From the NCBI GenBank assembly GCA_013368325.1, contig JAACJK010000001.1, positions 2,604,001-2,668,000 on the forward strand: a DNA stretch of 64,000 bases, in the 5' to 3' direction. The notes below the pieces were generated by a model that saw nothing but the letters and a program-made list of their open reading frames with translations, was not told the origin of the DNA and made no database searches. A program made the position numbers and the translations under genes. Source of the DNA: Ephemerocybe angulata. Taxonomy: Eukaryota > Basidiomycota > Agaricomycetes > Agaricales > Psathyrellaceae. Shown here one piece after another: positions 9,327-19,887 of this stretch (the first letter of the stretch is position 1; the number at the start of each line of letters is the position of its first letter).

Positions 9327-11735
9327 GGTACTGTACTAATTCAATCAATTCGTTGGTCACGCGTCACGGTGCCCTCCATTTCGACGAAATTTCCAGAGGG
9401 TCACGCATCACGATGGCTTTCGACGAAATATTCCTGGAGGTGGGATTTTCGACGAAATCGTCCAAAACAGGTCCCAATTCCAAATTTGGCTTCATTTTGC
9501 TTCCGCGCTGATCCCAACAACACCCCACATTCGCCAACATTGTTCGTCGCCTTGTTCGTCGCTCCCAATGTCCTCCCCTCCTTATCTGAGGCTAAGCTCC
9601 CTATCGTACTCATGTATTGTATTCATATTCTGCTTTATCAATGTAAGTAATGGCCTGATTGCAACCAGCTTTGGCTGATGACGAGTTCTGCACATTCAAG
9701 AATGTCACATCATCGTCGTTCAACCCTGCCCCGGCTCCTCAACCTCCTCAACCGGCTCTTCACCGTCGACCTCAGCAAGGGCTGCTGTGTGGTAAGAGCC
9801 ATCCTTCTTCACCTTCAAGCCCTCAGCAGCTGACGGGGATATCAGTGCAGCTTGAAGGACTTCCGTTGAGATGCTGCTATCATCACAGATAGCAGCGTCG
9901 TCCTCCTCAACAACAAGAATGTCTTCGGCAAGGACAACTGAAGGGTCCGGAATCTGAACGGTGCGTGTACCCCTCAGCTCTTCGTAGAAAACGGGGTCCT
10001 CATTCTTCAGGTTTCGAAGTCTCTCGCGCACTTTGAATGAGGTCAAGGTTTCGTAGGACAGGTCCAGGTCCCGGCCAGGGACAATACAGTTTGCGAAGGC
10101 CTAGGACTCAACGTAAATAAGATTCGGTGAGTAGAGTTGAATCCGCGCACCTTTTTTACTAACTCGGGTTTGTTGATAGCATTGTACCCATTCCACAACC
10201 ACTGTACGCTTTTGTCGCGCAGGGGGCCCACACGGGTATCGAGGATCAGAGGCTCCTTTTTCACGAGCTTCGTCATCATCTCGTAAACCACCCCGTCGTG
10301 GTAGGAACGCCGGATAGAGTGCTTGAAGGGGCGTTGGATTCCAACGTCGCACGGCTGGCCAACCGAGGTGCATCCTCCTGGAACGAAGTCGAGAATGATG
10401 TTCCGGTGCGTAGACTTCATGTATGTTCGGAATTCCTCTGAGCGGTGAACTGAGAACACATCAATAGTCCAAAGCGCCATCGATGCGGAGGGAAGGCCAA
10501 GTCGTTCACGTTGTCGGTCGAAGTAGGGGGCGAGGATTTTTTCGACGAAGAGCTTCATCGTGAGCTGGTTAGACCAGTACGTACTGCTTCTTGAGTGCTC
10601 AAAGCAGCATCCAATCTCATCGCATTCACGCCGATAGGGGGCGGATGCCGATGGGACGACTTTCTCCGTTTTCCCTTCGTAGATGGCCTGGAACGGCAGG
10701 ACCTGGCCATCGCTGGATACCGACACCATCACCGTGAAAGCCCGCTTTTCCTCCAGTCCGACAGCCGCCACTTGTTTCGACCCCTTCTCTGCCCACGTCA
10801 TCTTATCTCCAGGAGAGTAGACGACCTGCGTTTGGTCTGAGTTGACCCAGAGCGCAGCAGGTATGTCGTACTCCTTGATAATCCATCCCTTTCGCAGCGC
10901 TGACTTCTCGCATTGGTCGATCCAGTTCTCCGGAAGCTTCTGGGCTGCCTTCGTTGCCCGCCGCCTTGACCAGCCCATCTCTCGCTTTGCCCACTTGCGG
11001 ACAAAGTCGTCCGACACCACGAAACTCGAGCCATCACGGAACTTCATTCCAAGAACCTCAGGTTTAATGGCAGTTATGTTGGCAACGATGATCGCTCGGA
11101 TGGTTGCGATGGTTAGCGAGGCACCATTTCCACGCAAGATGACCAGGATGTCCTTGATTGCTTTCACAAGATGCGGGTAGCGTTGCTGCGATGTGCGTAT
11201 GTATACCGTTGTTAGTAGGGTGTACGGCACACTGATGTCAGTTTTACTCACCAAAATGCCCTTTTGTCCACCGTTTCTGTGGCCTGGAAGGTTCCCTTTG
11301 AGAATTCGTTGCTGCACGCTGGACGACCACTGCGGTGCGGGCCCTGTCCGGTCAATCCATCCTGCGACGGTGCTGGGGCTTAGACCCTCGAAGACGTCTG
11401 GGTCAAGCTTCTTCGCCTCCCTCACAATGGCAGCCTGGCTCATCCCGAAGCCAGCTCGCTTCTTGGCCTTCTCGATTTGCTCCCAAATAAGGGTCCGTTC
11501 GGATACCAAACCGAGGTCGAGGTCGAGGTTTGATGCCGGAGGTAATGTTACGAATATGGCAGGCGGACTTTTTGAGAAGGAGATTCCCACCCTTTATCGA
11601 TTGTGATAATCGCCGCCACAGCAGGCGTTCTGCTCATGTTCTCTCCATGTTTCCCTCATGTTGAGGTGTATATGAAGCTGTGGCGTAGTCTACGAATGTG
11701 ATCCCTTTCTTTCTTCCCTCCCCTCTATATTTATC

Positions 11736-12806
11736 ATGCCTGCAACACCCAAGCCCTGGAACGCTGAGGAGGAGGCTGCTTTCTGTGATTTCTTGGTCGA
11801 GCACAAGGCCGAAGCTGGCGACAATGGGACATTCAAGAAGACCACGTACGAGAAAGCTGCTCGCGCTATCTCACACCTTCGGACCAAGGGAGGGGCCAAA
11901 GATGCTTCGTCATGCATGAACAAATGGAATTCGGTGCGTCCAGATTTCGCTATTTTCGGAGTGTTTTCTGAATAGTTTCTCTTCTCTTGCAGATGCGAAA
12001 GACCTACCGCGTTGTTACTGCGTTAATGGGGGTCTCTGGCTTCGCTTGGGACGACACCACTGGCGCATCTGTGGGCCCGGAGTCAGCTATGGTCTGGGAT
12101 GACTACGTAGCCAAGCACCCCGCTGCGAAGCCATTCCGGAACAAAGGCTGGGTTCATCGAGCGAAGGTTGCACTTCTGATGCCTTCCTCTACCTCCACCA
12201 CAAACGTCTTCCATCCCCTTGCCTCTCAGTCACCCCCAGACACCGCCCAGGTCGATTTTGACACCCCTTCACCCTCTCCCTCCCCGGAGAATGATGCCGC
12301 CGATGCTGCAGATGCTGCAGATGACTCGGCCGACGAGGTATGTTTTATAGTCATATTTCATCGCTTTTTTACTTATTGACAATTAGGAGTCTTCGGATAC
12401 TTCGTCTGCTGCTGCTCGCAAGCGTAAACGCCAGCCATCGACTTCACAGCCACCTGCTAGCAAGCGCACCCGGACGTCCGCCGGTGCCTCTGCCCTTCAA
12501 GCCATGGTCACGTCAATGGACCGGTTTGGAGACAAGATTGCGGGCGCCCTTGTCACCCCAGACAACGCCGTCGACCCTGCGCCTCTTCGTCGCACCAACG
12601 CCGTCAACGCCGCACGTAAAAAGGAGCGCTGGCTGAATCGCCCGCAGATGGTATTGCTCCTCAAGACGTTCCAGAGTGATATCGCTGCATGCGATATCTA
12701 CCTCTCTCTCCTTGACGATGACGGTGACAACGCAGACGAGCTCCGCATGGACTGGATCGCCCAACAAGTCAACCTCCCTTCTCTTCTCACTCCCCTTGAG
12801 GCCTGA
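11736..12806 (+). CDS. Harbinger accessory protein with Myb/SANT-like domain
   Basis: Exons are 11736-11933, 11993-12337 and 12387-12806, giving 320 residues. The N-terminal 90 residues form a Myb/SANT-like DNA-binding domain: KPWNAEEEAAFCDFLVEHK with the first Trp, helices around YEKAARAISHLRTKGG, and SCMNKWNSMRKTYRVVTAL. A Ser/Pro and Ala/Asp linker follows, then a basic patch RKRKR that may be a nuclear localisation signal. The C-terminal helical region (WLNRPQMVLLLKTFQSDI) may be for dimerisation. In PIF/Harbinger elements this partner binds the ends and brings the transposase to the nucleus. The gene faces the transposase gene, tail to tail. Confidence 0.8.
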
Positions 12807-13008
12807 GTCGTCCACACTCATTTCCGTTGCCTACCGTATAGCTGTTTAATTCCTAACCTACCGTCTACGTTCGCTTATCCCTACATTCGCTTTAATCTGT
12901 CTGCTGCTCGTCTGCCTCGGCTCTCGTTGTTACTGGTTTCGTTGTGAAGAGTTTGTTGATCGCTTCCATGTAGTAGATACGTCGTAATAGGATACAGTTT
13001 GAAAAGAA

Positions 13009-14384
13009 CTAATCGTCTAAGGGCACACCTGCTTCTCTGTATGCTACGTACTGGTTCCACATGGCTTGAGCAACATTATCACGGTACAGACTTGCACGAT
13101 CCTTCTCGGCGCGGTTTACAGCCTGTTGTGATAGTGCACCATAATCATCGAGATCATGCATTATGCCAGGGTTGGGATCCAGATCATCAGCGGAGTTTGT
13201 GAGATACTCCTGGATGTCTTCGGGGTCGTGATCCATGATGAAGTTGTGGATTGCTGCAAGAGACGAGGGAATTTTTGCTTGAATGCGGAGGGAGAACTGA
13301 GGTGGGCGTGTTAGCACCCCCCACCTCTTCTTCAAAACACCGAAAACACGCTCGACTACATTTCGCGCAGATGCGTGGCAGAGATTGTACAGTTCTTCCT
13401 TGTTTTCAGGCCTGATTTAAATATCAGCATTCAAGAAACAGTGTCGAGCAAGTAAAATACAACAAACCGCTGATTAGCCCGACCCCATTCTGCAAGATGG
13501 TAGCGTACCCCGCGGTAAGGTACAAGGAGATGGTCGCATATTCCGAAGCCAGCATCCGCGAGATAGAGCTTGCGATCTGGGATAGAGAAATCCACATTGC
13601 GCGAATGGCTCCACATTGTCGCATCTGCTGTCGAACCTTGCCATCCACCGAGCATATAGATAAACCTCATGTCAAATGACACTGCTGCAAGGGTATTTTG
13701 GGTTATACCACCTTTTCGGTTCCGGGCAGCTGCACGTTCTTCGCTGGAGGGGCAACAGTTAATGTGGGTACCGTCGATGGCGCCAAGAGCGTTGTCGAAA
13801 AATGGGCTGAATTTGGGGTCCGAGGATATGAAGTGAGGGGTGGGGTCGGAAGCCTTTGGTAGCCGAACATAGTTTGTGTAGAACGCGCCAGCTGATGTTG
13901 CGCTCAAAACCTCCCGAAAATAGCTGGCAATAATATTCGAGTGTCAGTAATAGCTGAAGACTATCAAGACCTGGGCCTACTGTGATATAGTCTCGTTTGA
14001 GCGTTGGAATCTCTCTCCAACGTGCCGGATTGAAAGACCAGTCACGCAAAGATACAAAAAAATGGCTGCCTTCTCCTCAACTGATACTCCCCTGCGAGAG
14101 TCAGAAATATCACAGAGAGCCCGTAGCTCATGAACAAAGAAAAGAAACACATGGAGAGACACCCCAAGCTCCGAATGGATACGTTCTGGATGCCCCTCCA
14201 TGAGTTCCTGAACCCATTCACGGCCACTGAGCCGACTGGTGTGATAAGGCTGCTTCCAATAGTGGGGGCTTGAATACAGCTGTGTTGCCATTCCAACCAT
14301 CTGGATAAGATATGAAGCAGCCAGGATGAGTGTCTGGCGCCTATTTGAAGATATAAGAGGAGGGGAGGGGCTTCGGCTGGCCAT
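13009..14384 (-). CDS. PIF/Harbinger transposase (HARBI1-like, DDE_4)
   Basis: Exons on the minus strand are 14384-13981, 13923-13468 and 13411-13009, 421 codons in frame (420 residues). The N-terminus has the helix-turn-helix region GVSVEEKAAIFLYLCVTG and IRHVGERFQRSNETIS. The catalytic DDE_4 core follows: GAIDGTHI (first Asp), LYLADAGFG (second Asp) and NVVERVFGVLKKRWG (Glu). All three are present and the length matches the family. It cuts and pastes the element at TWA targets together with the SANT partner. No internal stop or frameshift is seen, so it may be active. Confidence 0.9.
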
Positions 14385-16549
14385 GCTAGGGACAAAAGGT
14401 AGATATCACGCTGAATATGCATAGATTACACTATATACTGCGATCCAATGGGGTTTCTGCGAGTTTCTCGCGGGGATGACATGTAAAGACACCATATATA
14501 CATATATGTAATAATTTTCTCTTGCAGAATCAGTCAGGGAGTCAAGGAGAAGCCAGAATGTGTGGCTTCGCGGCGATTAGGCGCGCGCGGAACGAGGCCT
14601 GAGCTGTGGGAATCTCCTTCTCAAAAAGTCCGCCTGCCATATTCGTAACATTACCTCCGGCATCAAACCTCGACCTCGACCTCGGTTTGGTATCCGAACG
14701 GACCCTAAATGGTGTAAACCAATTAGTGTACTTTGCGGGTCGGATGCTCTCGTCACCGTTCTTCTTCTTCCTGCCTTGTGGTTTCTTTGTCTCTTCCTTG
14801 ATTTTCTTCTGAATCTGACGTGCCGGGCGGGACAGCTCAGCAACACTGTTCATGCCACGGAATCGCTTCACGTTCGTATCCGTAAGGTTAAGCTCCTTGA
14901 TCTGTACGACATTCCCAATCAGTTTCATTCCTAGAATATCAGAACAAGACTTCCCACCTTCCGCTTTGTTCCTCCTGGGCTTCGGAGCCCCGCTTGAATC
15001 TCCGTGAGCTTCTTTCGCTTTCGTTCGTTTGCCTTCCTCGCCCGAGCTAACTCTTGCGCCCTCTTCTTCTTAGCCGCAACGTCCATGGCCTTTTCGTACT
15101 CTGCTGTCTCTTGGGTACGCTTCAACTTCTCGATCTCCCGTGCCTTCTGAAGCTCACGTTCCTCTGGGGTTGCCTTTTTAAAGAAATTGAGAATCCCTCG
15201 CTTCTTGCCGTCGTCTTCAACATCATCAGAAAGCTCCAGAGCAGCGCGTATCGAAGAAGACTTTCGTTCGAGGGGTCTTGTGTTACTCGGGGCTGGAGTT
15301 TGAGAGGGCTCAGGCTCGTCGTCGATGTCCGGTTTGGTTGCCAGACTGTTGGTATCACTGTCGTCCGAGTCGGATTCGGGCTTGTCACTGCTGTCCGAGT
15401 CGGATGATTCTGCGCCGTCCTCGTCGTCAACGGCCGCCACTGTCCCAAGTTGCTGAACTCCAAAGTGAGTACATGCTTTTCATTCAGTGCTATGAATCAA
15501 ACTCACTGGATTATCAACGTGTGTTTCTAGTGCCCGTTGAAGTATCTGCACCCGCTTGATTGCCACAGTTTCGTCTGTTGCGAGCTCATGGAGCTCAGGG
15601 AGGAGGCGTACAGCAATTGCGTTGTAAGCAAAGACCCCGCAGGAGTAACTGTCAGTCTGCTTCCCAACGGGTAGGGGAACGACGTCAAACTCCTTTCCTG
15701 TGTGAAAGCCAGTCCACCACTGAAGTGCGTCCATCATGTTTTTTGGCATTTCACATCCGAATGAGTCGCCGTACTCAATCGTTTTAGCCCGGGGATTGAC
15801 CACGACAGCTGTCCAATGACTCTCGGCAACATTCATGATGGACGCCAAGCAGCTGAAGCCCCCTTTCAACGCCATCCCGTGCCCAAGCTGTCGTAGCCAG
15901 CGAAGTTTCTTGTCGTCCGTGTAAGCCTTTACGTCTTCATATGCATTGACAACGATCTTGATGAACCAAGTTGGCTGTAGGACTGCATTGTTTAGAGCCC
16001 GCTTCTCGTCCAAGTTGTCCCGTAGTAAATCCAATGCTAGATTGATATGATCGTCTTTAAGCCAGTTCTTCGACGCGAAGACCGGGAGTGCTGCCACCGC
16101 TGCTACACCATTCCGAGAGAAGCCGTTTAGCTTGTCCTCCCATCTCACCTGGTCAAGCAACTCGAGAACTGCCTCAGTGACCTCTTTTCCATCACCGTCC
16201 ACCTCCGAGAGAGCTTTCATGTGTGCAACGGCCGTTTTCCACAAGGTCTGTGCGCCGATTAGCATGTCGATGCGGTTTTGATCCTTTTGGCTCCTGGAGG
16301 CGTTGTTGGAGGGTGCTGGAGGGTTCCATTGGAGAAGAGAAGTGACAGTCTGGGCCTCATGAAGCATTGTGGGTGTTGTCGGCGAGCAGAGGGGTTGGGC
16401 ACAACGGTACGATGTTGTGCTCGCAAATTGTCAGCCGCCGGCCCGCCGCTGCCTTTCCAAATGAGGCATTCTTTCGTAGCTTTGACCGTCGACAGAGTTT
16501 CCGTTCAATGCAGTTAGAGTAGATGAATACATTGTTTCAAACTAAGTAC

Positions 16550-16910
16550 TCATGCATCTAGCCACGGTTTTGGACGGTTCTCGATTTTCTGAACAATTGA
16601 GCGACCGAGACCAATGAACACACTCCGATACCATTCAAGCTCGGTCACTGCCTTTTTGAATTGTGTCCTGAGCTGTTCCAACTTCTTCCTTGCAATATCC
16701 CTCTCTTCAAGAGCCACATTGAGCCTTTCTAGCAAATAATCGACCGTCTTCACCTGAGAAGGGCACTCGTCGCATATGCATGGTGGGTTGGGGCACGGTG
16801 CAATTTTGTCACTGTGATCATGTCGGTCAGCACAAAATGATACAACTAGAGTAAAGTGAAGACAGGTACTCTTCTGGACCTGGGACATTCCAGTCATCAA
16901 AGGGTGGCAT
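16550..16910 (-). CDS. Small Cys-rich coiled-coil protein of element A
   Basis: Two exons from an ATG at 16910: MPPFDDWNVPGPE, then an intron of about 65 bp, then DKIAPCPNPPCICDECPSQV and a helical tail. Total about 98 residues. The cysteines (CPNPPCICDEC) could bind zinc. The region from VDYLLERLNVALEERDIARK to the end is charged and heptad-like, so probably a coiled coil. I do not recognise a family. It lies upstream of the protease-transposase gene on the same strand, inside the element ends, and so is likely an accessory protein such as an end-binding factor or protease partner. That role is inference. Confidence 0.5.
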
Positions 16911-17217
16911 TCTGGCTTCTTGCAAGCCTCTCAGTGGTACTGTGAGGAGCAATGGTGGTTTTGTTTGAAGCATCAATTCAGCGATGGGATGCTAAGTACT
17001 TATCACCTTCGGCCCCTGCCGCAAATGGTCTTGACCCCCGTAATTTCACTGAGGTGCCCGAATGGACAGTTCAATCATTGAAAAAATCGTGACGATATTC
17101 TACACGACTTGTACACGACGGCTTTTACAAATCGACGAAAAATTTCGTCGAGGTCGCGGTCACGAAGGCCTTTCGACGAAATCTAAATTTCGTTCGAGGT
17201 GTCACGCGTCACACCCT

Positions 17218-17271
17218 CCAACGAATTGATTGAATTAGTACAGTACTGTACTAATTCAATCAATTCGTTGG
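17218..17271. repeat. Perfect 54 bp palindrome at the element A/element B junction
   Basis: The right TIR of A (17218-17243), one TA (17244-17245) and the left TIR of B (17246-17271) together form a perfect inverted repeat. It arises because B is inserted in the TA that flanks A. Confidence 0.9.
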
Positions 17272-19031
17272 TCACGCATCACGGTGCCCTCCATTTCGAC
17301 GAAATTTCCAGAGGGTCACGCATCACGATGGCTTTCGACGAAATATTCCTGGAGGTGGGATTTTCGACGAAATCGTCCAAAACAGGTCCCAATTCCAAAT
17401 TTGGCTTCATTTTGCTTCCGCGCTGATCCCAACAACACCCCACATTCGCCAACGTTGTTCGTCGCCTTGTTCGTCGCTCCCAACGTCCTCCCCTCCTTAT
17501 CTGAGGCTAAGCTCCCTATCGTACTCATGTATTGTATTCATATTCTGCTTTATCAATGTAAGTAATGGCCTGATTGCAACCAGCTTTGGCTGATGACGAG
17601 TTCTGCACATTCAAGAATGTCACATCATCGTCGTTCAACCCTGCCCCGGCTCCTCAACCTCCTCAACCGGCTCTTCACCGTCGACCTCAGCAAGGGCTGC
17701 TGTCGTCCCATCGGCATCCGCCCCCTATCGGCGTGAATGCGATGAGATTGGATGCTGCTTTGAGCACTCAAGAAGCAGTACGTACTGGTCTAACCAGCTC
17801 ACGATGAAGCTCTTCGTCGAAAAAATCCTCGCCCCCTACTTCGACCGACAACGTGAACGACTTGGCCTTCCCTCCGCATCGATGGCGCTTTGGACTATTG
17901 ATGTGTTCTCAGTTCACCGCTCAGAGGAATTCCGAACATACATGAAGTCTACGCACCGGAACATCATTCTCGACTTCGTTCCAGGAGGATGCACCTCGGT
18001 TGGCCAGCCGTGCGACGTTGGAATCCAACGCCCCTTCAAGCACTCTATCCGGCGTTCCTACCACGACGGGGTGGTTTACGAGATGATGACGAAGCTCGTG
18101 AAAAAGGAGCCTCTGATCCTCGATACCCGTGTGGGCCCCCTGCGCGACAAAAGCGTACAGTGGTTGTGGAATGGGTACAATGCTATCAACAAACCCGAGT
18201 TAGTAAAAAAGGTGCGCGGATTCAACTCTACTCACCGAATCTTATTTACGTTGAGTCCTAGGCCTTCGCAAACTGTATTGTCCCTGGCCGGGACCTGGAC
18301 CTGTCCTACGAAACCTTGACCTCATTCAAAGTGCGCGAGAGACTTCGAAACCTGAAGAATGAGGACCCCGTTTTCTACGAAGAGCTGAGGGGTACACGCA
18401 CCGTTCAGATTCCGGACCCTTCAGTTGTCCTTGCCGAAGACATTCTTGTTGTTGAGGAGGACGACGCTGCTATCTGTGATGATAGCAGCATCTCAACGGA
18501 AGTCCTTCAAGCTGCACTGATATCCCCGTCAGCTGCTGAGGGCTTGAAGGTGAAGAAGGATGGCTCTTACCACACAGCAGCCCTTGCTGAGGTCGACGGT
18601 GAAGAGCCGGTTGAGGAGGTTGAGGAGCCGGGGCAGGGTTGAACGACGATGATGTGACATTCTTGAATGTGCAGAACTCGTCATCAGCCAAAGCTGGTTG
18701 CAATCAGGCCATTACTTACATTGATAAAGCAGAATATGAATACAATACATGAGTACGATAGGGAGCTTAGCCTCAGATAAGGAGGGGAGGACGTTGGGAG
18801 CGACGAACAAGGCGACGAACAACGTTGGCGAATGTGGGGTGTTGTTGGGATCAGCGCGGAAGCAAAATGAAGCCAAATTTGGAATTGGGACCTGTTTTGG
18901 ACGATTTCGTCGAAAATCCCACCTCCAGGAATATTTCGTCGAAAGCCATCGTGATGCGTGACCCTCTGGAAATTTCGTCGAAATGGAGGGCACCGTGACG
19001 CGTGACCAACGAATTGATTGAATTAGTACAG
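17246..19031. mobile_element. Element B: foldback derivative of element A
   Basis: A 1786 bp element between TA at 17244-17245 and 19032-19033. Its two arms, 17246-17703 and 18574-19031, are inverted copies of the same 458 bp, differing at only a few bases. Both match the left end of element A (9331-9788). The 870 bp centre holds the 3' half of the DDE transposase gene. It therefore carries two copies of one end and none of the other, and no protease, so it is non-autonomous. Confidence 0.88.
17702..18642 (+). pseudogene. 5'-truncated DDE transposase of element B
   Basis: The frame enters at the left-arm junction with VVPSASAPYRRECDEIG and runs to the intron at 18212-18261, then to the stop at 18642. 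It is nearly identical to residues of element A's transposase covering the last two catalytic acids (TIDVFSVH, QPCDVGIQ). It lacks the protease, linker, DNA-binding part and first catalytic Asp. An in-frame ATG at 17804 exists, but the product could not catalyse transposition. Confidence 0.85.
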
Positions 19032-19033
19032 TA

Positions 19034-19887
19034 CTGGTTGCGAGTCTAACTTGAAGCGCGCGAGTCCGATCCTGTCTCCAACCACAACCTTCTACGACCC
19101 TCCACATTTTTGACTGTCAGACTAACAGGCTACTGCGTACCCACCTGAGTTCCAGCGCCAGTTTCTCGTGTTCCACGATTACATTAAGGTCAAAGAAGCA
19201 CTCAAGGTCGGGGTTCCTTACAGAGACCCCACCTCAAAGTCCGGCTTCTCGTAACAATATCAATGGGCTCTGGCACTCTCTTTGCCCATTCTTGCATTCT
19301 TCGAAGGATTCTCCAGGCTCTATGCTCCACGAAGGACCAGAAACTCGCACCCAAGTCATCATAGTCTAGCTTTCCTTTTCGTTTCGCCTCTCCACACTGA
19401 TGGGTGCCGCCAAGCTTTCAGATGAAGATCCCAACTTTGCTTTCTCAAACCATTTACGCTCCTTTTGCGGAAGGTGTGTCGTAAATTGGAGGCGCCCAAG
19501 TCATTCATCCCTGCGCGATTGCGATTCAATCGTTCTTCTCGACGCACCCCTGTGATCATCATCGGTTCGATAAGCGACCCGCGGTGCCTGTAATCGGCGA
19601 ACTCCCCCAGCCTCACCTACAGGCTACCACCGGAAGCCCACTGCCGCAACTGCGTATCTTCTTCCTTCCTAAACAGACCCTAGTCAGTTTAAGCCGTAAC
19701 ACCTACCCAGGGCCGGTATAAAAGGGGCATTGACAATGAGGTCTCCGAGGATCAACACCCGTTCACAACACAGAAGAGCCAGCCACACGCCGTTCAACTC
19801 CCTTAAATTCTCTTGCTCAACCGCCTACATAACAGACGCGACGAACGCCTCATCTTGCTCCGACATTTAAAGGCCCCTCTTCCGCCC
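19034..19887. other. Upstream region of the P450 gene
   Basis: No gene recognised. TATAAAAGG at about 19717-19725, some 165 bp before the P450 ATG, is a good TATA box candidate. The transposon complex ends about 690 bp upstream of this box and may affect expression. Confidence 0.45.

Larger units (their letters stand above)
11491..14705. mobile_element. PIF/Harbinger DNA transposon nested in element A
   Basis: A 3215 bp element with 100 bp terminal inverted repeats, 11491-11590 and 14606-14705, which I read as identical. They begin GGGTCCGTTCGGATACC. It is flanked by TAA at 11488-11490 and 14706-14708, the 3 bp TWA duplication characteristic of PIF/Harbinger. It carries the two standard genes of the superfamily, convergently arranged: a Myb/SANT-like DNA-binding protein (+) and a DDE_4 transposase (-). 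Both look intact. Identical ends and intact genes suggest recent, possibly continuing, activity. Confidence 0.92.
9720..16367 (-). pseudogene. Ulp1 (C48) protease-DDE transposase gene, interrupted by a Harbinger element
   Basis: Exons on the minus strand are 16367-15507, 15452-14958, 14901-14706, then the insertion, 11487-11252, 11185-10151 and 10100-9720. With the insertion and one TAA copy removed they give 1068 codons in a single frame (1067 residues). Residues 1-287 end in a Ulp1/SENP-like cysteine protease: ESHWTAVVV (His), IEYGDSFG (Asp), VGKQTDSYSCGVFAYNA (Gln and Cys). An acidic Ser/Asp stretch and a basic Lys/Arg coiled region follow. Next is a helix-turn-helix-like part (GMSQAAIVREAKK, STVAGWIDR). 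The DDE_1-type catalytic core has VNSDQT, LWTIDVFSVH and QPCDVGIQRPFK as the three acidic sites. The C-terminus is acidic. The start at 16367 is the first in-frame ATG that looks sensible. No stop codon or frameshift is seen apart from the insertion. Confidence 0.8.
9331..17243 (-). mobile_element. Element A: TA-flanked DNA transposon encoding a Ulp1 protease-DDE transposase
   Basis: A 7913 bp element; 4695 bp without the nested Harbinger unit and one target copy. It is bounded by TA at 9329-9330 and 17244-17245. Terminal inverted repeats of 26 bp are identical: 9331-9356 starts CTGTACTAATTCAATC and 17218-17243 is its complement. Beyond 26 bp the ends differ in sequence but share copies of TTTCGACGAAAT: 9378-9390, 9418-9429 and 9447-9458 on the left, 17132-17151 (palindromic variant) and 17171-17182 on the right. 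TCACGCRTCAC motifs occur at both ends. TA duplication and a DDD-type catalytic set point to the Tc1/mariner-pogo superfamily. Both genes inside run on the minus strand. The element is recent, as its sequence almost equals that of element B. Confidence 0.85.

Noticed and set aside
11488..11590. Open frame of the DDE gene extending to an ATG at 11590 (MGISFSKSPPAIF)
   Set aside because: These codons are the terminal inverted repeat of the nested Harbinger element. The same bases appear inverted at 14606-14705, so this is a false N-terminus.
18712..19107. A 131-codon minus-strand open frame at the right arm of element B
   Set aside because: It runs across the TIR and into flanking DNA; the same arm sequence at 9.4 and 17.3 kb gives equivalent chance frames.
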